Below, piece by piece: positions 63,380 through 64,000 of a stretch of DNA of 64,000 nt (the stretch's first letter is position 1; every line of letters starts with the position of its first letter). This stretch comes from Fischerella sp. JS2 (lineage in GTDB: Bacteria > Cyanobacteriota > Cyanobacteriia > Cyanobacteriales > Nostocaceae). Position numbers and translations under genes: made by a program. The stretch spans positions 3,100,001-3,164,000 of the forward strand of contig NZ_CP135918.1 in assembly GCF_032393985.1 (NCBI RefSeq), given 5' to 3'. The notes under the pieces are model-generated. The model was not told where the DNA came from. It saw only the letters and a program-made list of their open reading frames with translations, and ran no database searches.

Positions 63380-64000
63380 ATGTCTTTATTACAATCATCT
63401 CGAATTGGCGCTAAAAAAGATACCCGCACAGTTGGACGCAGCTATCAGTCTATATTCTTAATTGTATTCACTTTGGTAGCTGCGGCTGGCATTGAAGCTC
63501 GTTTAGCATTCCTCCAAATTAAAGAGGGAGCAAAATTTCGGGAACGAGCGGAAGCAAACCGAATTCGCATGATTGACAAACAGCCAGAAAGAGGTAATAT
63601 ATTTGACCGCAATGGTAAGTTGTTAGCTACAACTCGTTATCCGCATTCTGTTTACCTATGGCCAATGGCACACACTAAACCATCTTGGTCTGTTGTCGGC
63701 CCACGTCTATCGCAAATTCTCAAAATTCCTTTAGAAGATATTGGAGAAAAACTAGTAGAAGCAGGACCTGGCTCTACTAATCTCGTAAGAATTGCCCGTG
63801 ACCTCAATGATGCAGAAATTACGGCATTAAAAGAGTATGAAAACGAACTACCAGAGGTAGAAATTCATACGGAAGCAGTTCGCTATTATACACACGGGAA
63901 AGAGCTAGCTCATGTATTAGGATATACTCGTGAATTAACCTCTGAACAATTGAAAGAAAAGAAGCAGGACGGTTACAGACTAGGAGATGTGATCGGTCAG
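63380..64000 (+). CDS. Penicillin-binding protein 2-type transpeptidase, N-terminal part (cut by window edge)
   Basis: The frame from ATG 63380 is open for 207 codons to the edge. A basic start (MSLLQSSRIGAKKDTRTVGR) precedes one membrane helix (SIFLIVFTLVAAAGIEARLA), then RERAEANRIRMIDKQPERGN and IFDRNGKLLA, the start of the dimerisation domain of class B PBPs such as PBP2/MrdA. Later DLNDAEITAL and VRYYTHGKELAHVLGY fit PBP2 (elongation) better than FtsI. The transpeptidase Ser lies beyond the window. Confidence 0.88.
   Translation, partial: MSLLQSSRIGAKKDTRTVGRSYQSIFLIVFTLVAAAGIEARLAFLQIKEGAKFRERAEANRIRMIDKQPERGNIFDRNGKLLATTRYPHSVYLWPMAHTKPSWSVVGPRLSQILKIPLEDIGEKLVEAGPGSTNLVRIARDLNDAEITALKEYENELPEVEIHTEAVRYYTHGKELAHVLGYTRELTSEQLKEKKQDGYRLGDVIGQ

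Noticed and set aside
1-64000. tRNA, rRNA or other known structured RNA genes
   Set aside because: I found no cloverleaf or rRNA-like sequence by eye; a covariance-model scan would be needed to exclude small RNAs.

Overview
This window is a piece of chromosome from a cyanobacterium, most likely a filamentous heterocyst-former of the Nostoc/Calothrix/Tolypothrix type. The evidence is the very frequent palindrome GCGATCGC (HIP1), heptanucleotide tandem repeats (the STRR class described from heterocystous strains) in almost every intergenic gap, and cyanobacterial genes such as heme oxygenase ho1, menD of phylloquinone synthesis, an ABA4-like protein and an HglK-like RDD/pentapeptide protein. 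There is no rRNA, tRNA, CRISPR array or intact insertion sequence that I could recognise. Both ends cut a gene: glgB on the left and a penicillin-binding protein on the right.

Layout. 0-8.5 kb: glgB (partial), a small exported protein, a membrane PIN/TRAM protein, hemW, a DUF2103-clpS pair, an exported FAD oxidoreductase and hisC. 8.5-17 kb: a small membrane protein, a hydantoinase/oxoprolinase pair with a tyrosine-phosphatase-like gene between the two subunits, a decayed MazF/PemK-type toxin locus, menD and folB. 17-26.4 kb: a REC-PAS-GGDEF protein, an incomplete sugar ABC transporter (binding protein and one permease), 800 bp of repeats that include a strict 21-bp array, and a CHAT-protease/NTPase/TPR gene broken by a frameshift and a stop. 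26.4-33.3 kb: glmM, ho1, a CobW-type GTPase, an ABA4-like membrane protein, dcd, a CobO/BtuR-like protein with a degenerate P-loop and a short adenylate kinase. 33.7-41.3 kb: rph, pgl, two FHA-domain genes, tkt, fabF and acpP. 41.7-49.5 kb: an HdrB-like CCG-domain protein, a large STAND-like ATPase with a membrane anchor and Pro/Thr-rich tail, a divergent two-component pair, a hypothetical gene and an hpnA-like epimerase. 49.7-58.1 kb: an AcrB-type RND pump, a nucleoside-phosphorylase-like gene, a Deg/HtrA protease, a small outer-membrane barrel and the hglK-like gene with its small partner. 58.7-64 kb: a secreted protein, the potA/potD/potB polyamine transporter genes (no potC) with a broken four-helix-bundle gene inside, and the start of a PBP2-type gene.

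Working groups of genes. fabF and acpP serve fatty-acid synthesis; pgl and tkt belong to the pentose-phosphate and Calvin pathways; menD, ho1 and hemW serve cofactor and pigment metabolism; potABD is a polyamine transporter; the CHASE3 kinase and OmpR regulator are a divergent pair.

The main theme of the hunt is repeat invasion. The same palindromic and heptamer families sit between genes and also inside coding sequence (hyuA, menD and the CHAT gene), where they stay in frame. The most interesting candidates are the decayed CHAT-NTPase-TPR locus with its 42-bp in-gene expansion, the 21-bp helically phased array just upstream of it, the antitoxin-toxin fusion, and the membrane-anchored STAND-like protein.
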